Source: Hippea alviniae EP5-r
GTDB taxonomy: Bacteria; Campylobacterota_A; Desulfurellia; Desulfurellales; Hippeaceae
Direction of reading: 5' to 3'
Length of the DNA stretch: 64,000 nucleotides
NCBI RefSeq assembly: GCF_000420385.1
Contig: NZ_ATUV01000001.1
Span: 620,001-684,000, forward strand
Positions 8,787 through 16,420 of the stretch are shown piece after piece. Each line of letters opens with the position of its first letter. Position 1 is the stretch's first letter. The position numbers were made by a program, and so were the translations under genes. The notes beneath the pieces are model-generated. The model ran no database searches, was not told the origin of the DNA, and saw only the letters and a program-made list of their open reading frames with translations.

Positions 8787-9862
8787 TTGAACACCTCTAT
8801 CTCGTTGTATAGGGCATCCCTTTCGACAGGAACAAAACCTGCGTTTTTTATTAGATTTACCATCTGTTCTTTTGCTAAGCCCAGCGGGCTTTTTGCGCCT
8901 GCAGCATGAGTTACCCTTTCTTGACCTATTGTGCCGTCTATGTCATCTGCACCGAAATGCAAACCAATCTGACCTATTTTTGGCGATAGCATAACCCAAT
9001 AGGCTTTTATGTGTGGGAAGTTGTCGAGTATTATCCTTGAGAGCGCAAGCACTTTCAACTCCTTTACTGCATCGACTTTCTCAATTTTACCTTCAAGCGG
9101 CGTATTTGCAGGATGAAAGCTCAAAGGTATAAAACATAAAAAACCCGGGTGTTCTTCCTGGAGTTTTCTTAATTTAAACAGATGGTCGATGATTTCGTCG
9201 TCTGTCTCTATATGGCCAAAAAGCAGAGTGGCATTTGTCGGTATATTCAATTTATGTGCTATTGCATGGACTTCAGCCCACTTCTCATAAGGTATTTTGT
9301 TTGGATAGAGCTTTTTTCTTACCCTTTCTGAGAAAACTTCAGCTCCACCCCCGGGCATTGAGTCAAGCCCTGCCCTTTTTAACTCCTTTAACACACCTTC
9401 GTAATCAAGCCCTGAAAGTTTCGAGAAGTAGTCAATCTCAACAGCGGTAAAAGCCTTTACATTAACATTTGGAAAATGCTTTTTTATACTTGAAACCATA
9501 TCAAGGTAATATGAGAAGGGTTTTGTCGGATGGAGGCCGCCAACTATATGCACTTCCCTTATACCTTCTGGCATTTGTGATATCTCTTCGATTATCTTAT
9601 CAACTTCCATCGTGTATGCATCAGGTTCGTCTCCGTTTCTATAAAACGCACAGAATTTACACTTAGATACACAAAGGTTCGTATAATTTATATGCTTGTT
9701 GAAAACAAAATAGACCTTTTTGCCTGTTTTTTTAAGCTTAATCTTTCTTGCAAGCCTACCAATCTCTATCAAATCGTTGCTTCTTAGAATTGCTTTTGCG
9801 TCTTCAAAATTTAGCGCCTGGTTATTGTCTATTTTTTCTTCAATCTCTCTCAAATCACTCAT
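8783..9862 (-). CDS. mqnE: Aminofutalosine synthase (MqnE)
   Basis: 359 residues, radical SAM, with cysteines at 64, 68 and 71 (CVSKCKFC). EVHIVGGLHPTKPFSYYLDM and KAFTAVEIDYFSKLSG are hallmarks of MqnE, which joins the radical SAM-derived adenosyl group to the chorismate-derived enolpyruvyl benzoate. It precedes mqnC with a 4-nt overlap and overlaps the phosphohexomutase gene by 8 nt, so the three genes form one operon. Other futalosine genes (mqnA, mqnB, mqnD) are not in this window. Confidence 0.9.
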   Translation of the reverse strand: MSDLREIEEKIDNNQALNFEDAKAILRSNDLIEIGRLARKIKLKKTGKKVYFVFNKHINYTNLCVSKCKFCAFYRNGDEPDAYTMEVDKIIEEISQMPEGIREVHIVGGLHPTKPFSYYLDMVSSIKKHFPNVNVKAFTAVEIDYFSKLSGLDYEGVLKELKRAGLDSMPGGGAEVFSERVRKKLYPNKIPYEKWAEVHAIAHKLNIPTNATLLFGHIETDDEIIDHLFKLRKLQEEHPGFLCFIPLSFHPANTPLEGKIEKVDAVKELKVLALSRIILDNFPHIKAYWVMLSPKIGQIGLHFGADDIDGTIGQERVTHAAGAKSPLGLAKEQMVNLIKNAGFVPVERDALYNEIEVFN

Positions 9863-11258
9863 TTATAAACTTCTCCACTTGTTTTAGTATTGTATCCTTT
9901 ATTCTGTTTAAATTTTCTTCTGTATCTGCTTCAAATCTTAGAACAAGGACGGGCTGTGTGTTGCTCGCTCTTAGGAGTCCGAATCCGTAGTCCGTTTTAA
10001 ACCTTACACCGTCGATTGTATTTATCTGTTTTATGCCCAACTTATCACCGTTTTCCTTTAAATATGCCTTTATACTTTCTATAACCTTCTGTTTTTTGTC
10101 TTCTGGACAGTCTATTCTTATCTCTGGCGTGTTGTAAACTTTTGGCAGGTTGTTTTTCCACTCTATAAGGTCTAACTTCTCTCTTGTGATTATCTCAACA
10201 AGTCTTAACGATACATAAATCGCATCGTCATAGCCGAAATATCTATCGCCCATAAATATGTGCCCACTCATCTCTCCGGCTAAAGGAGCGTTTTCTTCCT
10301 TCATTTTTGCCTTTATCAATGAATGGCCAGTTTTATACATTATTGGATTGCAGCCTGCTTCTTCCATTTTCTTGAATATGGCATCTGAACATTTGACATC
10401 AGCAACAACTTTGACGCCTTTCTGGGTTTTTGCCAAATCTTCGGCAAGAAGAAGTAAAAGTTGGTCGCCCCACAATATATCGCCATTTTTTAAGACAACA
10501 CCTATTCTGTCTCCATCTCCGTCGTATCCTATGCCTATATCATAACCTTCTTCGGCTAAAACCTTTTTTAAATCAACCAGGTTTTTCTCAACTGTTGGGT
10601 CTGGATGATGATTGGGAAAGCTGCCGTCTGGTTCTATATATAAACCTTTTGTCTTATATCCCAAGCTTGTGAATATGTCGTATGCCACAAAACCTGCAAC
10701 ACCGTTTCCGGCATCAAGAACAACCTTTGGTTTCTCTTCTATATCTTTTAAATAGCCAAACTGAATCATCATAAACTCTTTGTATTTAGAAAGTATGTCA
10801 ACTTCTTCCATAAGCTCTTCAGCTTCGCAGTTTTCATCTATCTCTAACTCTTTCATTATCTCATATATCTCTTGAATCTGGGAACCAAAAATCGTGTTTG
10901 TTTTTATTGAGAGTTTAAATCCGTTGTATTCAGAAGGGTTGTGAGATGCTGTTATCATGATACCGCCATCAACATCAAGGTTAAAAAGTGAAAAGTACTG
11001 AACTGGTGTTGGCACCATTCCTATATTTAAAACTGTGATGTTCTCGCAGTTCAACCCTTTGCTTAAAGCCTTTAGGATTTCAACAGATGAGCTTCTTGCA
11101 TCATAACCAACACTTACTTTTCCTTTGCTTATATTTAGCTTATCTTTCAGATATTTGGCAAAGGCTATGCCCAATCCGAAGGCAAAATCCGTGTTTATGG
11201 TTTTGTTCCAGATTCCTCTTATATCATATTCACGAAAAACGCTTTTATCTACTTTCAT
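9855..11258 (-). CDS. Phosphomannomutase/phosphoglucomutase
   Basis: 467 residues of the alpha-D-phosphohexomutase family, which interconverts hexose 1- and 6-phosphates for glycogen, exopolysaccharide or lipopolysaccharide precursors. It has the active phosphoserine S105 in ITASHNPSEYNG, the metal loop DGDGD (246-250), the sugar loop GEMSGH (328-333) and a C-terminal phosphate loop RASNTQPVLVLRFE. Start 11258 has GGAGGAAAC in front; the frame is open 57 nt further upstream without a binding site. It resembles the AlgC-like enzymes that use both mannose and glucose phosphates, but substrate preference cannot be read from sequence. It is the first gene of the mqnEC operon, although its biochemical link to menaquinone is not obvious. 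Confidence 0.9.
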   Translation of the reverse strand: MKVDKSVFREYDIRGIWNKTINTDFAFGLGIAFAKYLKDKLNISKGKVSVGYDARSSSVEILKALSKGLNCENITVLNIGMVPTPVQYFSLFNLDVDGGIMITASHNPSEYNGFKLSIKTNTIFGSQIQEIYEIMKELEIDENCEAEELMEEVDILSKYKEFMMIQFGYLKDIEEKPKVVLDAGNGVAGFVAYDIFTSLGYKTKGLYIEPDGSFPNHHPDPTVEKNLVDLKKVLAEEGYDIGIGYDGDGDRIGVVLKNGDILWGDQLLLLLAEDLAKTQKGVKVVADVKCSDAIFKKMEEAGCNPIMYKTGHSLIKAKMKEENAPLAGEMSGHIFMGDRYFGYDDAIYVSLRLVEIITREKLDLIEWKNNLPKVYNTPEIRIDCPEDKKQKVIESIKAYLKENGDKLGIKQINTIDGVRFKTDYGFGLLRASNTQPVLVLRFEADTEENLNRIKDTILKQVEKFINE

Positions 11259-11287
11259 AGTTTCCTCCGATAAAAATTTTGAGAACA

Positions 11288-11315
11288 ATATTACATAAAC
11301 CCAAGTTTTTTTCAA
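11288..11315 (-). promoter_or_regulatory. Promoter of the phosphohexomutase-mqnEC operon
   Basis: TTGAAA, 16-bp spacer, TAATAT reading left, 30 nt before the start codon. Confidence 0.55.
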
Positions 11316-11373
11316 ATATTAAAACAGACAATTGAAGATGCTTGAAAATTTAACATTTTTTTGGACAAAAGTT

Positions 11374-11402
11374 AAATAGCTATTTCAATATTTAGAAATA
11401 TT
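11374..11402. promoter_or_regulatory. Two adjacent palindromes in the divergent intergenic region
   Basis: A 12-bp perfect palindrome AAATAGCTATTT (11374-11385) and an inverted repeat AATATTT-ag-AAATATT (11387-11402) stand side by side, 35 nt before the -35 box of the carboxylase promoter. They could bind a dimeric regulator. AT-richness makes chance palindromes more likely. The rest of the 239-nt gap shows only the two divergent promoters. Confidence 0.35.
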
Positions 11403-11436
11403 CTTTATGAAGTTAACAAAAGGATAAAAAACTTTA

Positions 11437-11465
11437 TTGACACTTTATTTGTTTTTGAGTATATT
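11437..11465 (+). promoter_or_regulatory. Promoter of the acyl-CoA carboxylase operon
   Basis: TTGACA, 17-bp spacer, TATATT, followed by ATAGGAGGTTG and the ATG at 11498. Near consensus. Confidence 0.8.
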
Positions 11466-11497
11466 AGACTTGAAAAATATTATAGGAGGTTGTTCAA

Positions 11498-13042
11498 ATG
11501 CGCGACAAACTGGAAGAACTCAAAAAACTCGAAGAGCAGGCAGAGTTGGGTGGTGGTTTAGACCGTATTGAAAAACAGCATGCTCAGGGTAAATTAACTG
11601 CCCGTGAAAGAATTAAGTTATTACTCGACGAAGGCAGCTTTGTTGAGCTGGATAAGTTTGTTGTTCACAGATGCACTGACTTTGGTATGGAAAAGAAGAA
11701 AATCTTAGGCGATAGTGTCGTTACAGGTTATGGAACTATTGATGGAAGGCTTGTTTTTGTATTTAGTCAGGACTTTACGGTATTTGGTGGTTCTTTAAGT
11801 GGTGCTCATGCCAAGAAAATCTGCAAGATAATGGATTTGGCTGCAAAGGTTGGTGCACCTGTAATAGGATTGAATGACTCTGGTGGTGCAAGGATTCAGG
11901 AAGGTGTTGAGTCATTAGCTGGTTATGCAGATATATTCTTGAGAAATGTTTTAATGTCTGGCGTCATTCCGCAGATTTCAGTGATAATGGGTCCAACAGC
12001 TGGTGGTGCTGTCTATTCACCTGCTGTTACAGACTTTACTATAATGGTTAAAAATACAAGCTTTATGTTTATTACGGGTCCTGATGTTATTGAAGCTGTG
12101 ACGGGCGAGAAGATAACAAAAGAAGACTTGGGTGGTGCTGAAGTTCATACTACAAAGACAAATGTTGCCCACTTTGCGGCAGAAAATGACGAAGATGCTT
12201 TGATGATAGTAAGAGAGCTTCTGCAGTTTATCCCACAAAACAATATGGAAGACCCACCATACAAGCCAACGGATGACCCACCAAACAGAAGAGAAGAGTC
12301 TATCTACGACTTAGTTCCAGCCGACCCAAACAAGCCATACAACATAAAGGACTTAATTAAAAAAGTTGTTGATGATAATTATTTCTTTGAGATTCAAGAG
12401 AATTATGCAAAAAATATCGTTATTGGATTTGCAAGATTGGGCGGAAGGAGTGTTGGTATAGTTGCTAATCAGCCGCAGTTCTTTGCTGGCGCTTTGGATT
12501 ATAAAGCTGCTATTAAAGCTGCAAGATTCGTAAGATTCTGCGATGCTTTCAATATTCCTATCATAACATTCGAAGACCAGCCGGGATACATGCCAGGTGT
12601 TGCTCAAGAGCACAACGGCGTTATCGTTCATGGCGCAAAGTTGCTCTACGCATATGCTGAAGCTACAGTTCCAAAAATTACGCTCATCGTAAGAAAGGCA
12701 TACGGTGGTGCATACGATGTTTTGGGTTCTAAGCACTTTAGGGCTGATGTAAACTATGCTTATCCAATAGCAGAGATTGCCGTTATGGGTCCTGATGGTG
12801 CTGTTAACATTCTTTACAGAAAAGAGCTTGCTGAAGCCGAAAATCCTGTTCAGAAGAAAGCTGAGCTTGTCCAAATGTACAGAGAGAAGTTTGCTAATCC
12901 TTATGTTGCTGCTGGTTTGGGTTATATTGATGAGATTATCGATCCTGCGGATACAAGGCTTAAACTTATACAGGCATTGGAGATGACAAAGAATAAGAGA
13001 GAATCTAATCCACAGAAGAAACACGGAAATATTCCGCTATAA
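11498..13042 (+). CDS. Acyl-CoA carboxylase carboxyltransferase subunit (propionyl-CoA carboxylase beta type)
   Basis: 514 residues. The carboxyltransferase moves CO2 from carboxybiotin to an acyl-CoA. It has the paired crotonase-like halves of the PccB/MmdA family: [28 protein letters not shown] and SGGARIQEG in the N-half; [34 protein letters not shown] and [15 protein letters not shown] in the C-half. A biotin carboxylase and a carrier follow in the same operon, so an ATP-dependent carboxylase (propionyl- or acetyl-CoA) is more likely than the Na+-pumping methylmalonyl-CoA decarboxylase, which needs membrane subunits not seen here. Strong ribosome binding site ATAGGAGG. Confidence 0.92.
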   Translation: MRDKLEELKKLEEQAELGGGLDRIEKQHAQGKLTARERIKLLLDEGSFVELDKFVVHRCTDFGMEKKKILGDSVVTGYGTIDGRLVFVFSQDFTVFGGSLSGAHAKKICKIMDLAAKVGAPVIGLNDSGGARIQEGVESLAGYADIFLRNVLMSGVIPQISVIMGPTAGGAVYSPAVTDFTIMVKNTSFMFITGPDVIEAVTGEKITKEDLGGAEVHTTKTNVAHFAAENDEDALMIVRELLQFIPQNNMEDPPYKPTDDPPNRREESIYDLVPADPNKPYNIKDLIKKVVDDNYFFEIQENYAKNIVIGFARLGGRSVGIVANQPQFFAGALDYKAAIKAARFVRFCDAFNIPIITFEDQPGYMPGVAQEHNGVIVHGAKLLYAYAEATVPKITLIVRKAYGGAYDVLGSKHFRADVNYAYPIAEIAVMGPDGAVNILYRKELAEAENPVQKKAELVQMYREKFANPYVAAGLGYIDEIIDPADTRLKLIQALEMTKNKRESNPQKKHGNIPL

Positions 13043-13058
13043 AAGATAGGAGGCAATT

Positions 13059-14615
13059 ATGGCTAAGTATAAAGAGTTTAAAAAGGTTTTGATAGCCAAC
13101 AGAGGAGAAATAGCTATCAGGGTTGCCAGAGCCTGCAGAAAGATGGGCATTGAGACGGTTGCTGTTTATTCTGAAGTTGACAGAAATGCTCTGCATGTAA
13201 GGTATGCCGATGAAGCATACTATATAGGTCCACCTGCGCCTGCTGAGTCATACTTAAATATAGAGAAAATTGTTGAAGTTGCCGTTAAGTCTGGCTGCGA
13301 TGCGGTCCATCCGGGATACGGCTTCTTGAGTGAAAATTCCGAGTTTGTTAAAGCATGTGAAGAGGCTGGTATAACATTTATTGGACCTAATACTGAGTCA
13401 ATGTATATTTTGGGTGATAAAACAAGAGCTCGCCAGAGAATGATAGAAGCTGGAGTTCCTGTTGTTCCTGGAACCAAGGACCCTGTTGAGAGTCTTGAGC
13501 ATGCTCTAAAAATAGCTGAAGAAGTAGGCTATCCGATTATGTTTAAAGCTTCAGCCGGCGGTGGTGGTAAGGGAATGAGATTGATTCGTTCGGCTGAAGA
13601 GTTTAAAGAAGTTTATGACTTAGCTAAAGGTGAAGCTTTAAGTGCATTTGGCGACGATAGAATGTATATTGAAAAAGCCATAGAGAAACCAAGGCATGTT
13701 GAGATTCAGATTGCACGGGACAAACATGGAAATGCGATTCATCTGTTTGAAAGGGAGTGTTCAATCCAGAGAAGACATCAGAAGGTTATAGAAGAGTCTC
13801 CATCTATGGCAATTAACGACGAAGTAAGACATAAGATGGGCGAAGCTGCTATAAGAGCTGTTGCTGCTGCAAACTATGATAGCGTTGGAACGGTTGAGTT
13901 CTTGGTTGACAAGGATATGAACTTCTATTTTCTTGAAGTTAATACAAGACTTCAGGTTGAGCATCCTGTTACGGAGATGGTAACAGGAATAGATATCGTC
14001 AAACTCCAGATAGAGATAGCAGAAGGTAAACCTATTCCGTTTAAACAAGAAGATATAAAACAGGTTGGACATGCCATAGAGTGCCGAATCTATGCAGAAG
14101 ACCCAGATAATAACTTCATGCCTTCACCAGGTATGATTACAGGTTTAAGGATGCCCGGAGGTCCTGGAGTTAGAGTTGATAGCGGAGTTTACTCAAGGGG
14201 TGAAGTGCCACTCTATTACGACCCAATGGTCGCAAAGTTGATAGTTTGGGATACAGATAGGCAAAATGCTATAGCCAGAATGAAGAGAGCGCTAAAAGAG
14301 TTTGTAGTTAAAGGCATAAAAACAACGATTCCATTCCATCAAAAGGTCTTAAGAAACGAAAACTTTATAAAGGGTAATATAAGCACTGATTTCATAGATA
14401 AAGAAGTTTTGGCTGAACCACAGAAAAGAGAAGGTTCAGTTGAGGTTGCTATAGCAGCAGCGGCAATTAAGGAGTATCTAAGAGAGAAAGAGTTAGCAAG
14501 AAAGGTGCTTGAATTTAAAGAGACCTGCTCTTATGGTAGTCCATGGAAAGAAGCGGGAAGAAGGGCAGCTATGTACGGAGTTAGTTTTGGTGATATTTAT
14601 AAATATTCAACCTAA
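13059..14615 (+). CDS. Biotin carboxylase subunit
   Basis: 518 residues; carboxylates biotin using ATP and bicarbonate. The first ~450 residues match AccC-type biotin carboxylases: KVLIANRGEIAIRVARACR, HPGYGFLSEN, the glycine-rich loop ASAGGGGKGMR, ERECSIQRRHQKVIEE, and NFYFLEVNTRLQVEHPVTE with the catalytic Glu/Arg. An extra ~70 residues at the C-terminus go beyond the usual ~450-residue AccC and resemble the extension of anaerobe pyruvate- or acyl-CoA-carboxylase subunits. AGGAGGCAATT precedes the ATG, 17 nt after the carboxyltransferase stop. Confidence 0.93.
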   Translation: MAKYKEFKKVLIANRGEIAIRVARACRKMGIETVAVYSEVDRNALHVRYADEAYYIGPPAPAESYLNIEKIVEVAVKSGCDAVHPGYGFLSENSEFVKACEEAGITFIGPNTESMYILGDKTRARQRMIEAGVPVVPGTKDPVESLEHALKIAEEVGYPIMFKASAGGGGKGMRLIRSAEEFKEVYDLAKGEALSAFGDDRMYIEKAIEKPRHVEIQIARDKHGNAIHLFERECSIQRRHQKVIEESPSMAINDEVRHKMGEAAIRAVAAANYDSVGTVEFLVDKDMNFYFLEVNTRLQVEHPVTEMVTGIDIVKLQIEIAEGKPIPFKQEDIKQVGHAIECRIYAEDPDNNFMPSPGMITGLRMPGGPGVRVDSGVYSRGEVPLYYDPMVAKLIVWDTDRQNAIARMKRALKEFVVKGIKTTIPFHQKVLRNENFIKGNISTDFIDKEVLAEPQKREGSVEVAIAAAAIKEYLREKELARKVLEFKETCSYGSPWKEAGRRAAMYGVSFGDIYKYST

Positions 14616-14633
14616 AAAGGAAGGAGTGAAAAG

Positions 14634-15137
14634 ATGTATATAGCAACGCTTGACAATGTTGAGTATAAAGTTGAAGTAAAAGAGCTGGATGAAGGTAAAT
14701 ACGAAGTGATAATAGATGATAAGTCTTATATAGTTGATGCTCAGTTATCTGAAATTAGCGTTTATTCTCTGATAGTTAATGGAAAATCGTTTGAGGTTGA
14801 CTTAGATTACAAAGATGGAATTTACCATGTTTATAACGAAGGTGACCTGTTCAAAATTGAAGTTATGGATGAATTAAAGAAGAGAATGCTTGAGAAACGA
14901 GGCGGTGCTGGTGGTCTTGAAGGTGCATACACTGTTAAGAGTGAGATGCCCGGTAAGGTTGTTGAAGTTAAGGTCAAAGTTGATGATGAAGTTAAAGAAG
15001 GCGATGTGCTCCTGATTCTTGAGTCGATGAAGATGCAAAATGAAATAAAATCTCCAAAAGACGGAAAGGTTACAGAAGTCTTTGTTGAAGATGGTGAGAC
15101 AATTGAAGCTGATGCAAAACTTGTAACAATCGAGTAA
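14634..15137 (+). CDS. Biotin carboxyl carrier protein with BT-like N-terminal domain
   Basis: 167 residues. The C-terminal ~70 residues are a biotinyl domain with ESMKM; lysine 133 is the predicted biotin site. The first ~80 residues (VNGKSFEVDLDYKDGIYHVY) resemble the small beta BT/linker domain that in propionyl-CoA carboxylase alpha chains joins biotin carboxylase and carrier. Here the alpha chain seems to be split into separate biotin carboxylase and BT-carrier polypeptides. AAGGAGTG precedes the ATG. A terminator follows, closing the three-gene operon. Confidence 0.92.
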   Translation: MYIATLDNVEYKVEVKELDEGKYEVIIDDKSYIVDAQLSEISVYSLIVNGKSFEVDLDYKDGIYHVYNEGDLFKIEVMDELKKRMLEKRGGAGGLEGAYTVKSEMPGKVVEVKVKVDDEVKEGDVLLILESMKMQNEIKSPKDGKVTEVFVEDGETIEADAKLVTIE

Positions 15138-15154
15138 AGAAAAAGTTTATTCTT

Positions 15155-15180
15155 GGGCAGGTTTTTAGCCTGCCCTTTTC
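15155..15180 (+). terminator. Intrinsic terminator after the carboxylase operon
   Basis: Stem GGGCAGG (15155-15161) with CCTGCCC (15169-15175), a 7-nt loop, then TTTTC and further T-rich sequence. It lies between convergent genes. Confidence 0.85.
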
Positions 15181-15192
15181 TATTTCTATTTT

Positions 15193-16296
15193 TTAGGGTT
15201 CAAATACTGCAACAGGTTTAAATTTTCCGTCTTTTACCTGCCGTAAGACGATAGTCCTTTTAACTATTCCGTTCTTTATTATTATTTTTCCAGTTATGCC
15301 ATAAAATGTTGTATTTCTCGCAAATTGTGCAACCTTTTGAGGGTTTTCATCACCTTTTTCTATAGCTTTTACGAGTAGTAGATAGGCATCAGCTGCTAAA
15401 GCTTCGGGGGAATCTGGAAGTCTATTGTATCTTTTTCTAAATAGAGAAATAAATTTTCTACTTTCTTGCGTTTGTGGAATTAATGGGTCGAAGTCGTCTG
15501 TAAATATTAATCCTTCTGCGGCTCTACCCGCAATTTTTAGTAGGGCATAGGATGATGCTGCTGAACCAGCGAATGCGGGTATGTTGCACTTTATCATTCT
15601 CAAATCCCTAAGTATCAGCGCAATAGATGGATAGTATGTTGTAAAATATACAAAATCAGCATTTGAGCTCTTTATTTGTGCTGCAAGAGCACTGAAGTCT
15701 GTGTCTGAACTTGAAATATAGAATATTTCACTAATTTCCCCACCTATTTTTTTAAATGAATTTATAAAATCCTTTGCGAGGTCAACGGAGTAATCTTGGC
15801 TTAAATCTTCTACAATAACACCCTTTTTTTTGCCAGATGAGTATATGTAGTTCGCCATAACCTTAGCTTGTTGCTGATTGCTAAAGCAGACGCGAGAAAT
15901 AAAGCTCTTTCCTTTCGTTAGTCCTTTTGCGTTTGCGGTTGGTATGACATCTACTACCTTAGCCTTTTCAAATATAGGTATGGCAGATAAGGCAGCGAAA
16001 CTTGCAACAGGCCCTACAACAAACTTAACTCTTTCATCTACAAGTTTTTCCGCTGCAAGCGCCGCACCTTCAGGCTTACTTGCTACGTCTTCAAGAAGTA
16101 AATCAATGTTCTTTTTGTTAACTTTTTTTATCATTTCATGTGCCATCTTTATACCTTGCCACTCTACCCTACCCCAAGCAGCAACGGGTCCTGTCATGGA
16201 CAAGTAAACCCCAACTTTGATATTCGATTCTGCCATTGATGGTAAAGAGAAAGTAAGGATTAACAGAAAAATGCCTACGATAAGTCTTCCCATCTC
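15193..16296 (-). CDS. Branched-chain amino-acid type (LivJ-like) periplasmic binding protein
   Basis: 367 residues with a signal peptide (GRLIVGIFLLILTFSLPSMA, then ES) and a type I periplasmic-binding fold of the LivJ/Peripla_BP_6 family (IKVGVYLSMTGPVAAWG, FVVGPVASFAALSAIPIFE, KGVIVEDLSQDYSVDLAKDF). These bind amino acids, amides or related ligands. Start 16296 follows AAAGGAGAAC; the frame is open 45 nt further upstream. No permease or ATPase genes for this family are adjacent. Instead it is divergent from a Cache/HD-GYP protein, so it may serve as a sensory ligand carrier, or its transporter is elsewhere. Ligand unknown. Confidence 0.88.
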   Translation of the reverse strand, partial: EMGRLIVGIFLLILTFSLPSMAESNIKVGVYLSMTGPVAAWGRVEWQGIKMAHEMIKKVNKKNIDLLLEDVASKPEGAALAAEKLVDERVKFVVGPVASFAALSAIPIFEKAKVVDVIPTANAKGLTKGKSFISRVCFSNQQQAKVMANYIYSSGKKKGVIVEDLSQDYSVDLAKDFINSFKKIGGEISEIFYISSSDTDFSALAAQIKSSNADFVYFTTYYPSIALILRDLRMIKCNIPAFAGSAASSYALLKIAGRAAEGLIFTDDFDPLIPQTQESRKFISLFRKRYNRLPDSPEALAADAYLLLVKAIEKGDENPQKVAQFARNTTFYGITGKIIIKNGIVKRTIVLRQVKDGKFKPVAVFEP

Positions 16297-16335
16297 TGTT
16301 CTCCTTTCATTGTTAAGTGTCTTTAAAAGAAAAAT

Positions 16336-16347
16336 TAACAATTGTTA
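16336..16347 (-). promoter_or_regulatory. Palindrome at the binding-protein promoter
   Basis: A 12-bp perfect palindrome TAACAATTGTTA abuts the downstream side of the -10 box, spanning the expected transcription start of the binding-protein gene. Operator candidate. Confidence 0.4.
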
Positions 16348-16374
16348 TTATACAGTTAAGCCTTCTACTGTCAA
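16347..16374 (-). promoter_or_regulatory. Promoter of the LivJ-like binding protein
   Basis: TTGACA, 16-bp spacer, TATAAT, reading left. Both hexamers are consensus. Confidence 0.78.
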
Positions 16375-16384
16375 GCTTAAATTT

Positions 16385-16412
16385 TTGACTCTGTTGTATT
16401 TCAAAGTATAAT
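16385..16412 (+). promoter_or_regulatory. Promoter of the HD-GYP gene
   Basis: TTGACT, 16-bp spacer, TATAAT, reading right. The start codon at 16421 lies 9 nt after the -10 box with no Shine-Dalgarno site, so the mRNA should be leaderless or nearly so. Confidence 0.72.
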
Positions 16413-16420
16413 TGACTATA

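Noticed and set aside
12353-13024. A 223-codon reverse-strand open frame inside the carboxyltransferase gene
   Set aside because: It is antisense to a well-supported family member, has an unnatural Asn/Ser/Cys-rich composition and no ribosome binding site.
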